Origin: Streptomyces cyaneochromogenes
GTDB taxonomy: Bacteria; Actinomycetota; Actinomycetes; Streptomycetales; Streptomycetaceae
Direction of reading: 5' to 3'
DNA: 64,000 nucleotides
Assembly (NCBI RefSeq): GCF_003963535.1
Contig: NZ_CP034539.1
Location: forward strand, 6,386,001-6,450,000
The position numbers and the translations under genes are program-made. Positions 8,034 to 17,061 of this stretch are shown here, in pieces (position 1 is the first letter of the stretch; each line of letters begins with the position of its first letter). The notes beneath the pieces were generated by a model that was not told the DNA's origin, searched no databases, and saw nothing but the letters and a program-made list of their open reading frames with translations.

Positions 8034-8140
8034 GGAATATCGATCCCCTTGTGGTGCTGGTGAATTGGCCGTGTGGGGCGATGTTAGTGAAAGTCGCGGG
8101 TCACGGGAAAGTCACGGGGGAAAAGTGCCGTACCGAGCCG

Positions 8141-8153
8141 TACTCTCCGGGCA
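8141..8153 (+). promoter_or_regulatory. -10 box for leaderless acidic-protein gene
   Basis: TACTCT (8141-8146), six bases, then ATG 8153. No SD sequence precedes the ATG, so a leaderless transcript is likely. Confidence 0.5.
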
Positions 8154-8506
8154 TGAGCAATCCAGAATCATCACGGTTTGTGCGACTTCGCGTGGAAGTC
8201 GTCCTGGAAGTGGACGACGAGGACGCACTGACTCGGGCCGCGCTGCGGCGCATCGCCGACGACAGCACCATGCCGCCCGACGAACGGGCCCACGCCGAAA
8301 GCAGTGTGACGGAAGACACCGCGGAGGCCCTCGCCTATCTGGTTGATCCGTTCGACCTGGTCAGCGAGGTGCCGGGGATCGAGCTCGCGCAGGCCTCCTG
8401 GTCCAGCGAGCGCATCGGGCACGACCCGGATTCGCCCGAGTGGGACTTCGACGACGATGATGTCGACGAGGACTTCGACGACGAAGCGGCGAGCAGGGTC
8501 GGCTGA
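8153..8506 (+). CDS. small acidic protein of unknown function
   Basis: 117 residues, MSNPESSRFVRLRVEVVLEV... No signal peptide or membrane segment. The N-terminal half looks like a small alpha/beta domain (RLRVEVVLEVDDEDALTRAAL); the C-terminal 30 residues are strongly acidic (EWDFDDDDVDEDFDDEAA). The protein is probably cytoplasmic, and the tail could bind a basic partner or divalent cations. I do not recognise a function. Monocistronic: a leaderless promoter lies in front and a strong hairpin (8528-8553) behind. Confidence 0.8.
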   Translation: MSNPESSRFVRLRVEVVLEVDDEDALTRAALRRIADDSTMPPDERAHAESSVTEDTAEALAYLVDPFDLVSEVPGIELAQASWSSERIGHDPDSPEWDFDDDDVDEDFDDEAASRVG

Positions 8507-8527
8507 GGCGTCTTGGGGAAATCGTGA

Positions 8528-8553
8528 CCCCGGGCGGCAACCGCCGCCCGGGG
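8528..8553 (+). terminator. rho-independent-type hairpin
   Basis: CCCCGGGCGGC (8528-8538), loop AACC, GCCGCCCGGGG (8543-8553), followed by TTTCGTC. It ends the acidic-protein transcript. Confidence 0.85.
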
Positions 8554-8627
8554 TTTCGTCGTCTCATGGTGCGCACTGGCCGACACCCGCATCATCCGTC
8601 ATGGCGAATGTGACGTGGTGTGGCCCA

Positions 8628-8644
8628 CACATACCCGGTATGTG
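8628..8644. promoter_or_regulatory. 17-bp palindrome upstream of L,D-transpeptidase gene
   Basis: CACATACC-C-GGTATGTG: perfect 8-bp arms around one base, about 88 bases before the ldt start. It has the size and symmetry of a dimeric repressor or activator site. The cognate regulator is unknown. Confidence 0.5.
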
Positions 8645-8731
8645 GAACGGGACGAACCGGTCGTAGCGTTGAAGATTCTTGACGGGGACTCTCGGGGTTT
8701 TTGGGATTCGGGAACTATGGAGAAGCGTGTG

Positions 8732-9976
8732 ATGACGAACAGTAAGCGGCGCAAGGGCCTCGCGGTCGCGTCCGCACTGCTCGGCGGTGTCCTGGTGCTC
8801 TCCGCCTGCTCCGGCGGCGACGACAAGGCCGGCGGCGACGGCGACACCTCGCAGTCCAAGGTCGACGAGGCGGCGGCCAAGAAGACCTCCGAGGCCCAGA
8901 TCAAGATCACGCCCGAGGACGGCACCGACAACGCCTCCATCAACAACTCGGCCGCCGTCACCGTGAGCAAGGGCACGCTCACCGAGGTGACGATGACGAC
9001 CGCCGAGGGCGCCGCGGTCGAGGGCGAGATATCCGCCGACAAGACCAGCTGGAAGCCGAGCGCCCAGCTGGAGCGCTCCACGACCTACAAGATCGCGGTG
9101 GCCGCGAAGGACTCCAAGGGCCTGGAGGCCCACGAGAACGCCTCCTTCACCACCGTCTCCCCGAACAACAGCTTCCTCGGCTACTTCACGCCCGAGGACG
9201 GCTCCACCGTCGGTGTCGGTATGCCTGTCTCGATCAACTTCGACAAGGCGATCAGCAACAAGGCGGCCGTCCAGAAGGGCGTCACCGTCTCCTCCACCAG
9301 CGGCCAGGAAGTCGTCTGCCACTGGTTCAACGACACGCGCATGGACTGCCGGCCCGAGGACTACTGGCAGGAGGGCGCCACCGTCACCCTGAAGATGGCC
9401 CTGGACGGCGTCGAGGGCTCCGACGGCGTCTACGGCGTCCAGGAGAAGACGGTCACCTTCAAGATCGGCCGCAACCAGGTCTCCTACGTCGACGCGAAGA
9501 CCAAGCAGATGAAGGTCACGCAGGACGGCAAGACCATCAAGACCATCCCGATCTCGGCCGGTTCCCCGGAGAACAAGACCTACGAGGGCACCATGGTGAT
9601 GTCCGAGAAGTTCAAGGAGACGCGCATGAACGGCGCGACCGTGGGCTTCACGGACGACGACGGCAAGGGCGAGTACGACATCAAGGACGTGCCGCACGCC
9701 ATCCGCCTCTCGACCTCCGGCACCTTCATCCACGGCAATTACTGGGGTGCGAAGTCCATCTTCGGCAGCGTGAACACCAGCCACGGCTGTGTGGGTCTGT
9801 CGGACACGAAGGGCGCCAACGACAAGGGCACGGCGGGCTACTGGTTCTACAACAGCTCGATCGTCGGTGACGTCGTGGTCGTCCAGAACACCGGGGACAA
9901 GACGATCGCCCCGGACAACGGCCTCAACGGCTGGAACATGGACTGGGCGCAGTGGAAGGCCGGTTCGGCCGTCTGA
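8732..9976 (+). CDS. L,D-transpeptidase (YkuD) lipoprotein with Ig-like domains
   Basis: 414 residues from ATG 8732, chosen because GGAGAAG lies six bases upstream; ATG 8717 overlaps that site. The lipoprotein signal has lipobox LVLSAC (Cys26). Residues about 40-140 and 140-250 look like Ig-like/Big domains that reach through the wall, as in mycobacterial Ldt proteins. About 255-385 is the YkuD catalytic domain with HGNYW and the active-site stretch TSHGCVGL, with Cys353 as nucleophile. The enzyme should form 3-3 meso-DAP cross-links in peptidoglycan from tetrapeptide donors, outside the membrane. Monocistronic, with a palindromic site upstream and a hairpin at 10020-10047 downstream. Confidence 0.94.
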   Translation: MTNSKRRKGLAVASALLGGVLVLSACSGGDDKAGGDGDTSQSKVDEAAAKKTSEAQIKITPEDGTDNASINNSAAVTVSKGTLTEVTMTTAEGAAVEGEISADKTSWKPSAQLERSTTYKIAVAAKDSKGLEAHENASFTTVSPNNSFLGYFTPEDGSTVGVGMPVSINFDKAISNKAAVQKGVTVSSTSGQEVVCHWFNDTRMDCRPEDYWQEGATVTLKMALDGVEGSDGVYGVQEKTVTFKIGRNQVSYVDAKTKQMKVTQDGKTIKTIPISAGSPENKTYEGTMVMSEKFKETRMNGATVGFTDDDGKGEYDIKDVPHAIRLSTSGTFIHGNYWGAKSIFGSVNTSHGCVGLSDTKGANDKGTAGYWFYNSSIVGDVVVVQNTGDKTIAPDNGLNGWNMDWAQWKAGSAV

Positions 9977-10019
9977 CGTACCGCCGCGCGTAGAAGTCCT
10001 ACAGCTGCCTCACAGCTGA

Positions 10020-10047
10020 CCGATGCCGCCTCCAGGGGCGGCATCGG
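10020..10047 (+). terminator. terminator after ldt
   Basis: CCGATGCCGCC (10020-10030) pairs with GGCGGCATCGG (10037-10047) across a 6-base loop, followed by TGTTTCC. Confidence 0.85.
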
Positions 10048-10120
10048 TGTTTCCTGGGGGCGTCTCAGTCTTCTCATCCATCTCTTATTTCGGCCTTATC
10101 CCTTCATCACGCGCCGTCTC

Positions 10121-10134
10121 TAGCTTGCGGCGCA
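10121..10134 (+). promoter_or_regulatory. -10 box for leaderless permease gene
   Basis: TAGCTT (10121-10126), seven bases, then ATG 10134. No SD sequence precedes the start. Confidence 0.45.
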
Positions 10135-11612
10135 TGTTCTTCACCTACCTGAGGCGCGAGCTGCGCCGCCGCAGAAAGGCGGCCCTCGTCGTCGCCTCCG
10201 GACTCGCGCTGGGCATCGCGCTGGTCATCATGGTCACCTCCGTGTCCTCCGGCATGAGCAAGGCCCAGGACAAGGTCCTGCAATCCCTGTACGGCCTCGG
10301 CACGGACATGACCGTCACCAAGGCCGCCGAACCGGCCGCGAGCAGCTCCGAGCGGCCGCGCTTCGAGTTCGACGCGCAGGACAGCGACTCCGACGAGGAG
10401 CAGTCCAGCGACCGCGTCATGGTCCAGGGCTTCCAGACGCTGGCGGGCTCGACCGTGACCGAGGTCGGCCGGCAGAGCGGGGTCTCGGACGCCGTGGGCG
10501 GGCTGAGCCTGCAGGTCATCAAGGTCAGCGGGGAGTTCACGCGGGGTGAGTTCCAGCAGGACCAGAGCAGCGGGGGCCAACAGGGCGGGGGTCCCGGGCA
10601 GGACGGTGGCGGCACCGGCGGCAGCGGGCAGCCGCAGGGCGAAGTGCGCGGTGGCGGCGCCAACTTCGACGTCAACAACTACTCCGTCTACGGCACCGAC
10701 GTCACCAAGCCGGCGCTCGGTCCGCTGACGTCGTCGAAGATCACCAGTGGCCGTGCCTTCAAGACGTCGGAGACCAACGCCAAGGTCGTCGTCGCCGACA
10801 CGTCGTACGCCAAGGAGAAGAAGCTCAAGGTCGGCTCGACCGTCACCGTCAAGGGCACCAAGTTCGAGGTCATCGGCATCGCCACGCCCGACAGCGGGGA
10901 CGCGGCGGCCAACCTCTACATCCCCCTGAAGCAGGCGCAGACGCTCGCCGACGCGAAGGACAAGGTCACCACGATCTACGTCAAGGCGACCGACTCGCAG
11001 CAGATCGACACCGTCAAGTCGGCCATCCAGAAGAACATCTCCGGTACGACGGTGACGACCTCCGCGGACCTCGCAGACACGGTGTCGGGCTCCCTGTCCA
11101 CGGCATCCTCGCTGGCGACGAGTGTCGGCAAGTGGCTGTCGATCGCCGTGCTCGTGGCGGCGTTCCTGGTCGCCGGTCTGCTCACCTCCTCGGCCGTCTC
11201 CCGCCGGGTGCGGGAGTTCGGCACGCTGAAGGCGCTGGGGTGGAAGTCGGGGCGGGTGACCCGGCAGGTGGTCGGTGAGGCGGTCGTCAACGGGCTGCTC
11301 GGCGGGGCGCTGGGTATTGCGCTGGGTCTCGCGGGAGCGTACGTCGTGACGGCGATCAGCCCGACGCTGCAGGCGCAGTTGGGCGGCGGCGGTGGCGGTG
11401 GCGGCGGTATGGGCGGTGGCTTCGGGGGCGGCGGCCCTGGTCGTCGGACGGCTTCCACCACCCTCGACGTCGCGCTGACGGCACCGGTCAGCCTGACGAC
11501 GGTTGCGCTCGCGGTGGGGCTCGCGGTGACCGGCGGCCTGATCGCCGGCGCGTTCGGCGGCTGGCGGGCGTCCCGGCTCCGTCCGGCGGACGCACTGCGC
11601 CGCGTCGAGTAG
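10134..11612 (+). CDS. FtsX/MacB-type ABC transporter permease
   Basis: 492 residues. TM1 is at about 17-40 (ALVVASGLALGIALVIMV). A large periplasmic-side MacB-PCD-like domain follows (about 45-320), with Ser/Asp-rich and Gly/Gln-rich insertions. Three more TM helices occupy the C-terminal third (SIAVLVAAFLVAGLL, ...GLLGGALGIALGLAGAYVV, ...TTVALAVGLAVTGGLIAGAF), with the FtsX signature RRVREFGTLKALGW between TM2 and TM3. A polyglycine loop (about 20 Gly with Met/Phe) lies between TM3 and TM4. It partners the ATPase at 11827. Such systems are mechanotransmitters or lipoprotein/peptide exporters; the substrate is unknown. An alternative upstream GTG exists but the -10 spacing favours 10134. Confidence 0.9.
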   Translation: MFFTYLRRELRRRRKAALVVASGLALGIALVIMVTSVSSGMSKAQDKVLQSLYGLGTDMTVTKAAEPAASSSERPRFEFDAQDSDSDEEQSSDRVMVQGFQTLAGSTVTEVGRQSGVSDAVGGLSLQVIKVSGEFTRGEFQQDQSSGGQQGGGPGQDGGGTGGSGQPQGEVRGGGANFDVNNYSVYGTDVTKPALGPLTSSKITSGRAFKTSETNAKVVVADTSYAKEKKLKVGSTVTVKGTKFEVIGIATPDSGDAAANLYIPLKQAQTLADAKDKVTTIYVKATDSQQIDTVKSAIQKNISGTTVTTSADLADTVSGSLSTASSLATSVGKWLSIAVLVAAFLVAGLLTSSAVSRRVREFGTLKALGWKSGRVTRQVVGEAVVNGLLGGALGIALGLAGAYVVTAISPTLQAQLGGGGGGGGGMGGGFGGGGPGRRTASTTLDVALTAPVSLTTVALAVGLAVTGGLIAGAFGGWRASRLRPADALRRVE

Positions 11613-11619
11613 CTGACGT

Positions 11620-11782
11620 CGGCTGCAACGCCCTCAGGGGCGCGGGGAACTGCGCGATCAGCCCCCACGCACCCGCAGCCGCAGAGGCTGCGACAGCCGA
11701 GCGAACGCCTGTGGCCAGGCCGGCTGCAACGCCCTCAGGGGCGCGGGGAACTGCGCGATCAGCCCCCACCCACCCCCAGCCG
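11620..11782 (+). repeat. dispersed intergenic repeat, family 1, copies B and C in tandem
   Basis: An identical 49-base block (start CGGCTGCAACGCCCTCAGGG) occurs at 11620-11668 and 11721-11769, spaced 101 bases apart. Copy B carries the longer tail (ACCCGCAGCCGCAGAGG). The pair sits between the permease and ATPase genes, which would otherwise form a simple operon. Related copies lie at 1644-1747 and 60216-60310. Confidence 0.9.
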
Positions 11783-11826
11783 AACAACGACTCGCACCAC
11801 CCCGAACCCCACCCAGGAGCAACCCG

Positions 11827-12510
11827 ATGTACGAACTCAGAAACGTCACCAAGCGCTACACCCGAGGCAAGGAATCCATCGACGCCCTCGACGGAGTGGA
11901 CCTCACCATCGCCGACGGGGACCGCCTCGTCATCCAGGGCCCCACCGGCGGCGGCAAGTCCACCCTCCTCCAGATGCTCGGCGCCCTGGACCGCCCCACC
12001 GCAGGCGAAGTCGTGCTCGACGGCACCGACCTGGCCAGGCTCTCCGAAACCCGGCTCACAAAGGTGCGCAGCGAGAACATCGGCTTCGTCTTCCAGTCCT
12101 TCAACCTGATCCCCACCCTCACCGCACAGGAGAACGTCGAGACCGCCCTCGTCCCCCTCGGCGTCAAGCCGAAGGAGCGGCGCGAGCGGGCCGCCGAGGC
12201 GCTCACTTCGGTCGGACTGGGGGAGCGGCTCGGGCATCTGCCGAGCGAGATGTCCGGCGGTCAGCAGCAGCGTGTCGCCATCGCCCGCGCGCTCGTCAAG
12301 CAGCCCAAGGTGCTGCTGGCCGACGAACCCACGGGAAATCTCGACGAGTCGATGCGCGACGAGATCATGGACGTACTCGAACGCATGTGGAAGGAACTCG
12401 GGCTGACCTTCATCATGGTCACCCACGACTCGGCGATCGCGAAAAAAGCCCCGCGACTGGCGACCATCCGCAAGGGACGGATCAGTGTCAAGGAGAATGC
12501 GGGTGCGTAA
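11827..12510 (+). CDS. ABC transporter ATP-binding protein (MacB/LolD type)
   Basis: 227 residues; ATG with AGGAG ten bases upstream. Walker A GPTGGGKST (38-46), Q-loop VFQSFNLIPTLTAQENV, signature MSGGQQQRVAIARAL, Walker B VLLADEPTGNLD and the switch His (MVTHD). The DEPTGNLD stretch and size are typical of LolD/MacB/FtsE-like ATPases. It energises the permease at 10134, on the cytoplasmic face. Between the two genes lie 214 bases holding a duplicated dispersed repeat, so coupling may be loose or the ATPase may have its own promoter. A weak hairpin-free region follows. Confidence 0.93.
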   Translation: MYELRNVTKRYTRGKESIDALDGVDLTIADGDRLVIQGPTGGGKSTLLQMLGALDRPTAGEVVLDGTDLARLSETRLTKVRSENIGFVFQSFNLIPTLTAQENVETALVPLGVKPKERRERAAEALTSVGLGERLGHLPSEMSGGQQQRVAIARALVKQPKVLLADEPTGNLDESMRDEIMDVLERMWKELGLTFIMVTHDSAIAKKAPRLATIRKGRISVKENAGA

Positions 12511-12704
12511 CCCACCAACTTTGTAACGGAGTTCACGCCGTCGCGTAACAGTCGACAGGTGTGCTTCTCATCTTCCTCTCATCTATTGAGGAGCCTGATC
12601 ACCCCTCGGCATACTGCGTATTCCGGGGGGTGACGCGCATGCGTACGGGACCTCCTCCGGCCGGGTGAAGGGGAATTCGCCCGGACCTTCTGCAAGGGGG
12701 AAAC

Positions 12705-15700
12705 TTGCGCAGACAAGTCAAAAGAGTTGGCGTGGCCTCTGTGGCAACAGCGGCCGCCGTCGCCCTCGCCGCGGGAATGACCAGCCCGGCGTCGGCCGAA
12801 CCGGAGCAGCGCGCGTCCGGCGCCGCTTCGTCGTTCACGTCTCCCCACCGCATCACCCTGATCACGGGTGACCGGATCTCCGTCGACTCCAAGGGCCGGG
12901 TGGTCGGCCTGGAGCGGGCGCAGGGGCGTGGGCACATACCCGTACAGATTCGCAAGGTGGACGGGCACACGCTCGCCATCCCGGCCGACGCGATCCGCCT
13001 GGTCGCCGCCGGCAAGCTCGACCAGCGGCTGTTCGACATCACCGAGCTGGCCAAGTCCGAGACCCGCGCCTCCCAGGCCAAGGGCCTGAAGGTCATCGTC
13101 GGTTACAAGGGCGCCGCCGCCGGCGCCAAGGCCGACGTCCGGGACGCGGGCACGCTGCGCCGGACCCTGAAGTCCCTGAACGCGGACGCGGTGCAGACCC
13201 CGCACCAGGACACGCCCGAACTGTGGGACGCGCTCACCAACGGCGACAAGACCGCCTCCGGCATCGCGCACGTCTGGCTCGACGGCGTCCGCGAGGCCAG
13301 CCTCGACAAGTCCGTGCCGCAGATCGGCGCCCCCAAGGCGTGGGAGGCCGGCTACGACGGCAAGGGCGTCAAGATCGCCGTCCTGGACACCGGCGTCGAC
13401 GCGACCCACCCGGACCTCAAGGACCAGGTGATCGCGGCCAAGAACTTCACGCCGTCCGCCACCGCCGAGGACAAGGTCGGTCACGGCACGCACGTCGCGT
13501 CCATCGCGGCGGGAACCGGCGCCAAGTCCGGCGGCAAGTTCAAGGGTGTGGCGCCCGGCGCCGACATCCTCAACGGCAAGGTCCTCGACGACCAGGGCTT
13601 CGGCGACGACTCCGGCATCCTCGCCGGCATGGAGTGGGCGGCCGAGCAGGGCGCCCAGGTCGTCAACATGAGCCTGGGCGGCGGCGACACCCCGGAGATC
13701 GACCCGCTGGAGGCGGCGGTCAACAAGCTGTCCGCCGAGAAGGGCATCCTGTTCGCGATCGCGGCGGGCAACTCCGGCCCGGAGTCGGTCGGTTCGCCGG
13801 GCAGCGCCGAGGCCGCGCTCACCGTCGGCGCCGTCGACAAGAAGGACGTCCTGGCGCCCTTCTCCAGCACCGGCCCGCGCCTCGGCGACGGCGCCATCAA
13901 GCCGGACGTCACCGCGCCGGGCGTGGACATCACGGCCGCGTCCGCCAAGGGCAGCCTCATCGAGCAGGAAGTCGGCGAGAAGCCGGCCGGCTACCTGACC
14001 ATTTCCGGTACGTCCATGGCGACCCCGCATGTCGCGGGCGCGGCGGCGATCCTCAAGCAGCAGCACCCGGACTGGACGTACGCCGAGCTCAAGGGCGCGC
14101 TGGCCGGTTCCACCAAGGGCGGCAAGTACACGCCGTTCGAGCAGGGTTCGGGCCGTATCCAGGTCGACAAGGCCATCAAGCAGACCGTGATCGCCGACCC
14201 GGTGTCGGTGAGCTTCGGCACGCAGGCCTGGCCGCACACCGACGACACGCCGGTCACCAAGGAGCTGACGTACCGCAACCTCGGCACCGAGGACGTCACG
14301 CTCACGCTCTCCGCGACCGCCACCGACCCCAAGGGCCAGGCGGCTCCCGCGGGCTTCTTCAAGCTCGGCGCGACGAAGGTGACGGTCCCGGCGGGCGGCA
14401 AGGCCTCCGTCGACTTCACCGTCAACACCAAGCTGGGCGGCACGCTCGACGGCGCCTACTCCGCGTATGTGACGGCGACGGGCGGCGGGCAGAGCGTCCG
14501 TACCGGCGCCGCGGTGCAGCGTGAGGTGGAGTCGTACGACGTCACCGTCAAGCACATCGACAAGGACGGCAAGCCGGCCCCCGAGTACAACACCGTCCTG
14601 CTCGGCTACTCCGGCCTGGCGACCGACCGGGCCTACCAGCTGCCGGTCTCCGAGTCCGGCACCACCAAGCTGCGGCTGCCCAAGGGCACGTATCTGCTGG
14701 ACGCCTGGATCGCCAAGGACTGGGTGAACCTGGAGGGCGGCCTCGACTGGCTGGTCCAGCCGAAGCTGAGCCTCACCAAGAACACCTCGGTGACGATCGA
14801 CGCCCGTACGGCCAAGAGCGCCGACATCACTGTGCCGGACGCGCAGGCCAAGCAGGTGTTCGCCTCCAGCAACTACTTCTACGACCCGGCGGGCATCGGC
14901 ATCGGGGTCGGCCTCGACTCCTTCGCCAACCTGCGGATGGCGCACCTGGGTCCGGAGGTCGCGAGCGGTCTGATGCAGACCTGGAACGGCCAGTGGACCA
15001 AGGGCGCGGACGCCGAGTACGACGTCGCCACCACCGCCAAGGTCAAGAAGATCCAGGGCAACAAGGTCCGCCACTTCAAGGCGGGCGAGCTCGCCAAGGT
15101 GAAGAACAACCTCGGCGCCTCGTCCCCGAACAAGACCGGCTCCCTGCTTCCCCTCGGGATCTTCCCCGACGACGCGGCGCTCGGTTCGCCGATCGAGCAG
15201 AAGCTGCCCGGTTCGCGGACGGTGTACCTGTCGACGTCCGACAAGATCAAGTGGACCTTCGACTTCCAGCAGTACGCCGGCAAGGACGCGGACGGCTTCC
15301 CGATCACCGACACGTACTACACGCTGGGCGAGCCGCAGGCCTTCAAGGGCGGGCAGAGCTACACGAAGACCTTCAACACGGCGGTCTTCGGCCCGCACAT
15401 CAACAAGGAATTCGGCTTGTTCCGCGAGGCCAACGAGATCTACGGCTACCTGCCGCTGTTCGCCGACGCCAACAAGCACGCCGGGTCGTCGGACTTCACC
15501 GCGGTGACCACCAACCTGTACCGCAACGGCACCAAGATCGGCACCAACAAGGACCCGCTGTTCGGTGAGCCGTTCAAGGTCCCGGCTGGGGAGGCCGAGT
15601 ACAAGCTGACGACCTCGGTCAAGCGGAGCGTCAAGGTCGCGGCCGCCTCCACGCGGATCGACGCGAGCTGGACCTTCCGGTCCAAGAAGTCGGCCGCCGA

Positions 15701-16013
15701 GCAGGTCAAGCTTCCTGCCTCCACGGTCCGCTTCAACGCCAAGACCGGCCTGGACAGCCGCGTCGAGGCCGACAAGAAGGTGACGATCCCGGTCACCGTC
15801 GTGGGTGCGGCCGCGGGCAGCAACCTCAAGTCGCTGCACGTGTACGTGTCGTACGACTACGGGCAGACCTGGAAGAAGGTCGACGTCCGGGACGGCAAGA
15901 TCACGGTGAAGAACCCGGCGAAGGGGAAGGCCATCTCCTTCCACGCCAAGGTCGCCGACAAGAAGGGCAACAAGTCGACGGTCTCGATCTACAACGCGTA
16001 CTACGGCAAGTAG
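12705..16013 (+). CDS. secreted S8 family serine peptidase (subtilase), 1102 aa
   Basis: TTG start at 12705 with AAGGGGG four bases upstream. Signal peptide 1-31 (VASVATAAAVALAAGMTSPASA). A pro-region precedes the catalytic domain (about 205-480). The triad is complete: Asp228 (AVLDTGVD), His263 (GHGTHVAS), Ser437 (SGTSMATPH), with oxyanion Asn356 (AAGNSGP). Residues about 490-620 look like a Fn3/beta-sandwich domain. The remaining 480 residues are beta-rich extension of unknown function, ending in a domain with YVSYDYGQTWKKVDV, like reprolysin/neuraminidase-type Asp-box modules. It is probably an extracellular protease of vegetative or developmental growth. Monocistronic, closed by the hairpin at 16045-16081. 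The length is long but usual for Streptomyces S8 proteins. Confidence 0.95.
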   Translation: MRRQVKRVGVASVATAAAVALAAGMTSPASAEPEQRASGAASSFTSPHRITLITGDRISVDSKGRVVGLERAQGRGHIPVQIRKVDGHTLAIPADAIRLVAAGKLDQRLFDITELAKSETRASQAKGLKVIVGYKGAAAGAKADVRDAGTLRRTLKSLNADAVQTPHQDTPELWDALTNGDKTASGIAHVWLDGVREASLDKSVPQIGAPKAWEAGYDGKGVKIAVLDTGVDATHPDLKDQVIAAKNFTPSATAEDKVGHGTHVASIAAGTGAKSGGKFKGVAPGADILNGKVLDDQGFGDDSGILAGMEWAAEQGAQVVNMSLGGGDTPEIDPLEAAVNKLSAEKGILFAIAAGNSGPESVGSPGSAEAALTVGAVDKKDVLAPFSSTGPRLGDGAIKPDVTAPGVDITAASAKGSLIEQEVGEKPAGYLTISGTSMATPHVAGAAAILKQQHPDWTYAELKGALAGSTKGGKYTPFEQGSGRIQVDKAIKQTVIADPVSVSFGTQAWPHTDDTPVTKELTYRNLGTEDVTLTLSATATDPKGQAAPAGFFKLGATKVTVPAGGKASVDFTVNTKLGGTLDGAYSAYVTATGGGQSVRTGAAVQREVESYDVTVKHIDKDGKPAPEYNTVLLGYSGLATDRAYQLPVSESGTTKLRLPKGTYLLDAWIAKDWVNLEGGLDWLVQPKLSLTKNTSVTIDARTAKSADITVPDAQAKQVFASSNYFYDPAGIGIGVGLDSFANLRMAHLGPEVASGLMQTWNGQWTKGADAEYDVATTAKVKKIQGNKVRHFKAGELAKVKNNLGASSPNKTGSLLPLGIFPDDAALGSPIEQKLPGSRTVYLSTSDKIKWTFDFQQYAGKDADGFPITDTYYTLGEPQAFKGGQSYTKTFNTAVFGPHINKEFGLFREANEIYGYLPLFADANKHAGSSDFTAVTTNLYRNGTKIGTNKDPLFGEPFKVPAGEAEYKLTTSVKRSVKVAAASTRIDASWTFRSKKSAAEQVKLPASTVRFNAKTGLDSRVEADKKVTIPVTVVGAAAGSNLKSLHVYVSYDYGQTWKKVDVRDGKITVKNPAKGKAISFHAKVADKKGNKSTVSIYNAYYGK

Positions 16014-16044
16014 GCCGTAGGCCGCCGAGCAGGTCCTGAGTCAG

Positions 16045-16081
16045 AAAGCCCCGCCGGAGGTGCTGCTTCCGGCGGGGCTTT
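16045..16081 (+). terminator. terminator after subtilase gene
   Basis: AAAGCCCCGCCGGA (16045-16058) pairs perfectly with TCCGGCGGGGCTTT (16068-16081). Confidence 0.9.
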
Positions 16082-16194
16082 CGCATGCGTCGGGGGCGCC
16101 GGGGGACTCGATGGCCTCCCGCTCCCGTGAGAACCTCGATACCGGAAGTGGCGGAGGACGAGCGTCCGGTCGGTTTTCGTGTTTCCGTGAGGCC

Positions 16195-16965
16195 ATGACG
16201 GCTCACACGGTCGAATACATCCGGTACCGCATCCCCGAGCAGAAGTCGGCGGAGTTCCTGGCCGCCTACACCCGCGCAGCGGCCCAGCTGGCCGCGTCCC
16301 CGCACTGCGTCGACTATGAACTCGCCCGCTGCGAGGAGGACTTCGAGCACTACGTCCTGCGCATCACCTGGACCTCGACGGAGGACCATCTGGAAGGCTT
16401 CCGCAAGTCGGAGCTGTTCCCCGACTTCCTCGCCGAGATCCGTCCGTACATCACGCACATCGAGGAGATGCGCCACTACAAGCCGACGACGGTGCGCGGC
16501 GCGGGCGCGTCCGTGCCGACGCTGTACGCCTGGGCGGGCGGTGCGGAGGCGTTCGCCCGTCTGACATCGGTCTTCTACGACAAGGTCCTCAAGGACGACC
16601 TGCTGGCCCCGCTGTTCGCGCACCTGGACCCGGAGCACGCGCTGCACGTGGCGCTCTGGCTCGGCGAGGTCTTCGGCGGCCCGCCCGCCTACTCCGAGAC
16701 CCAGGGCGGCCACGGCCACATGGTCGCCAAGCACATGGGCCGGGGCATCACCGAGCCCCAGCGCCGCCGCTGGGTCAACCTCATCCAGGACGCGGCCGAC
16801 GAGGCGGGCCTGCCGACGGACGCGGAGTTCCGCTCGGCGTTCCTGGCGTACGTGGAGTGGGGGACGCGGCTGGCGGTGTACTTCTCGGGGCCGGACGCGG
16901 TGGCGCCGGCGGAGCAGCCGGTGCCGAAGTGGAACTGGGGGGCCGCACCGCCGTATCAGGGCTGA
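16195..16965 (+). CDS. antibiotic-monooxygenase domain fused to group II truncated haemoglobin
   Basis: 256 residues. The N-terminal part (about 1-95: VEYIRYRIPEQKSAEFLAAY...HIEEMRHY) is an ABM-type dimeric ferredoxin-like domain. About 105-235 is a 2-on-2 truncated haemoglobin: FYDKV (B10 Tyr), HMVAKHMGRGI with the proximal His, and RRRWVNLI with the group II G8 Trp. This chimera has been described in S. avermitilis, as I recall. Haem binding and reaction with O2 or NO are expected; the role of the ABM half is unclear (quinol or lipid oxidation is inferred). The protein is cytoplasmic. The start has only a close GAGG, so translation may be weak. Convergent with the VOC gene across a hairpin. 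Confidence 0.9.
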   Translation: MTAHTVEYIRYRIPEQKSAEFLAAYTRAAAQLAASPHCVDYELARCEEDFEHYVLRITWTSTEDHLEGFRKSELFPDFLAEIRPYITHIEEMRHYKPTTVRGAGASVPTLYAWAGGAEAFARLTSVFYDKVLKDDLLAPLFAHLDPEHALHVALWLGEVFGGPPAYSETQGGHGHMVAKHMGRGITEPQRRRWVNLIQDAADEAGLPTDAEFRSAFLAYVEWGTRLAVYFSGPDAVAPAEQPVPKWNWGAAPPYQG

Positions 16966-17030
16966 CGGCGGGCCGGGCGCACGGTCCTGCGCCTCCCGCG
17001 GCGAAGAAGGTACGTGAGGGTCTCCACTCC

Positions 17031-17058
17031 GCGGGCAGGTCTCTTTCAGCCTGCCCGC
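17031..17058. terminator. bidirectional terminator
   Basis: GCGGGCAGG (17031-17039) pairs with CCTGCCCGC (17050-17058) across a T-rich loop, between the convergent stops at 16965 and 17062. Confidence 0.8.
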
Positions 17059-17061
17059 GCC

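Noticed and set aside
8615..8731. Upstream starts for the L,D-transpeptidase
   Set aside because: They would add a charged leader before the lipoprotein signal, and the SD GGAGAAG lies six bases before ATG 8732.
12579..15944. 1121-residue open frame antisense to the subtilase gene
   Set aside because: Long antisense frames are normal at this GC content. The translation is low-complexity (Gly/Arg/Val/Leu) and unlike any family; the plus-strand frame has signal peptide and full catalytic triad.
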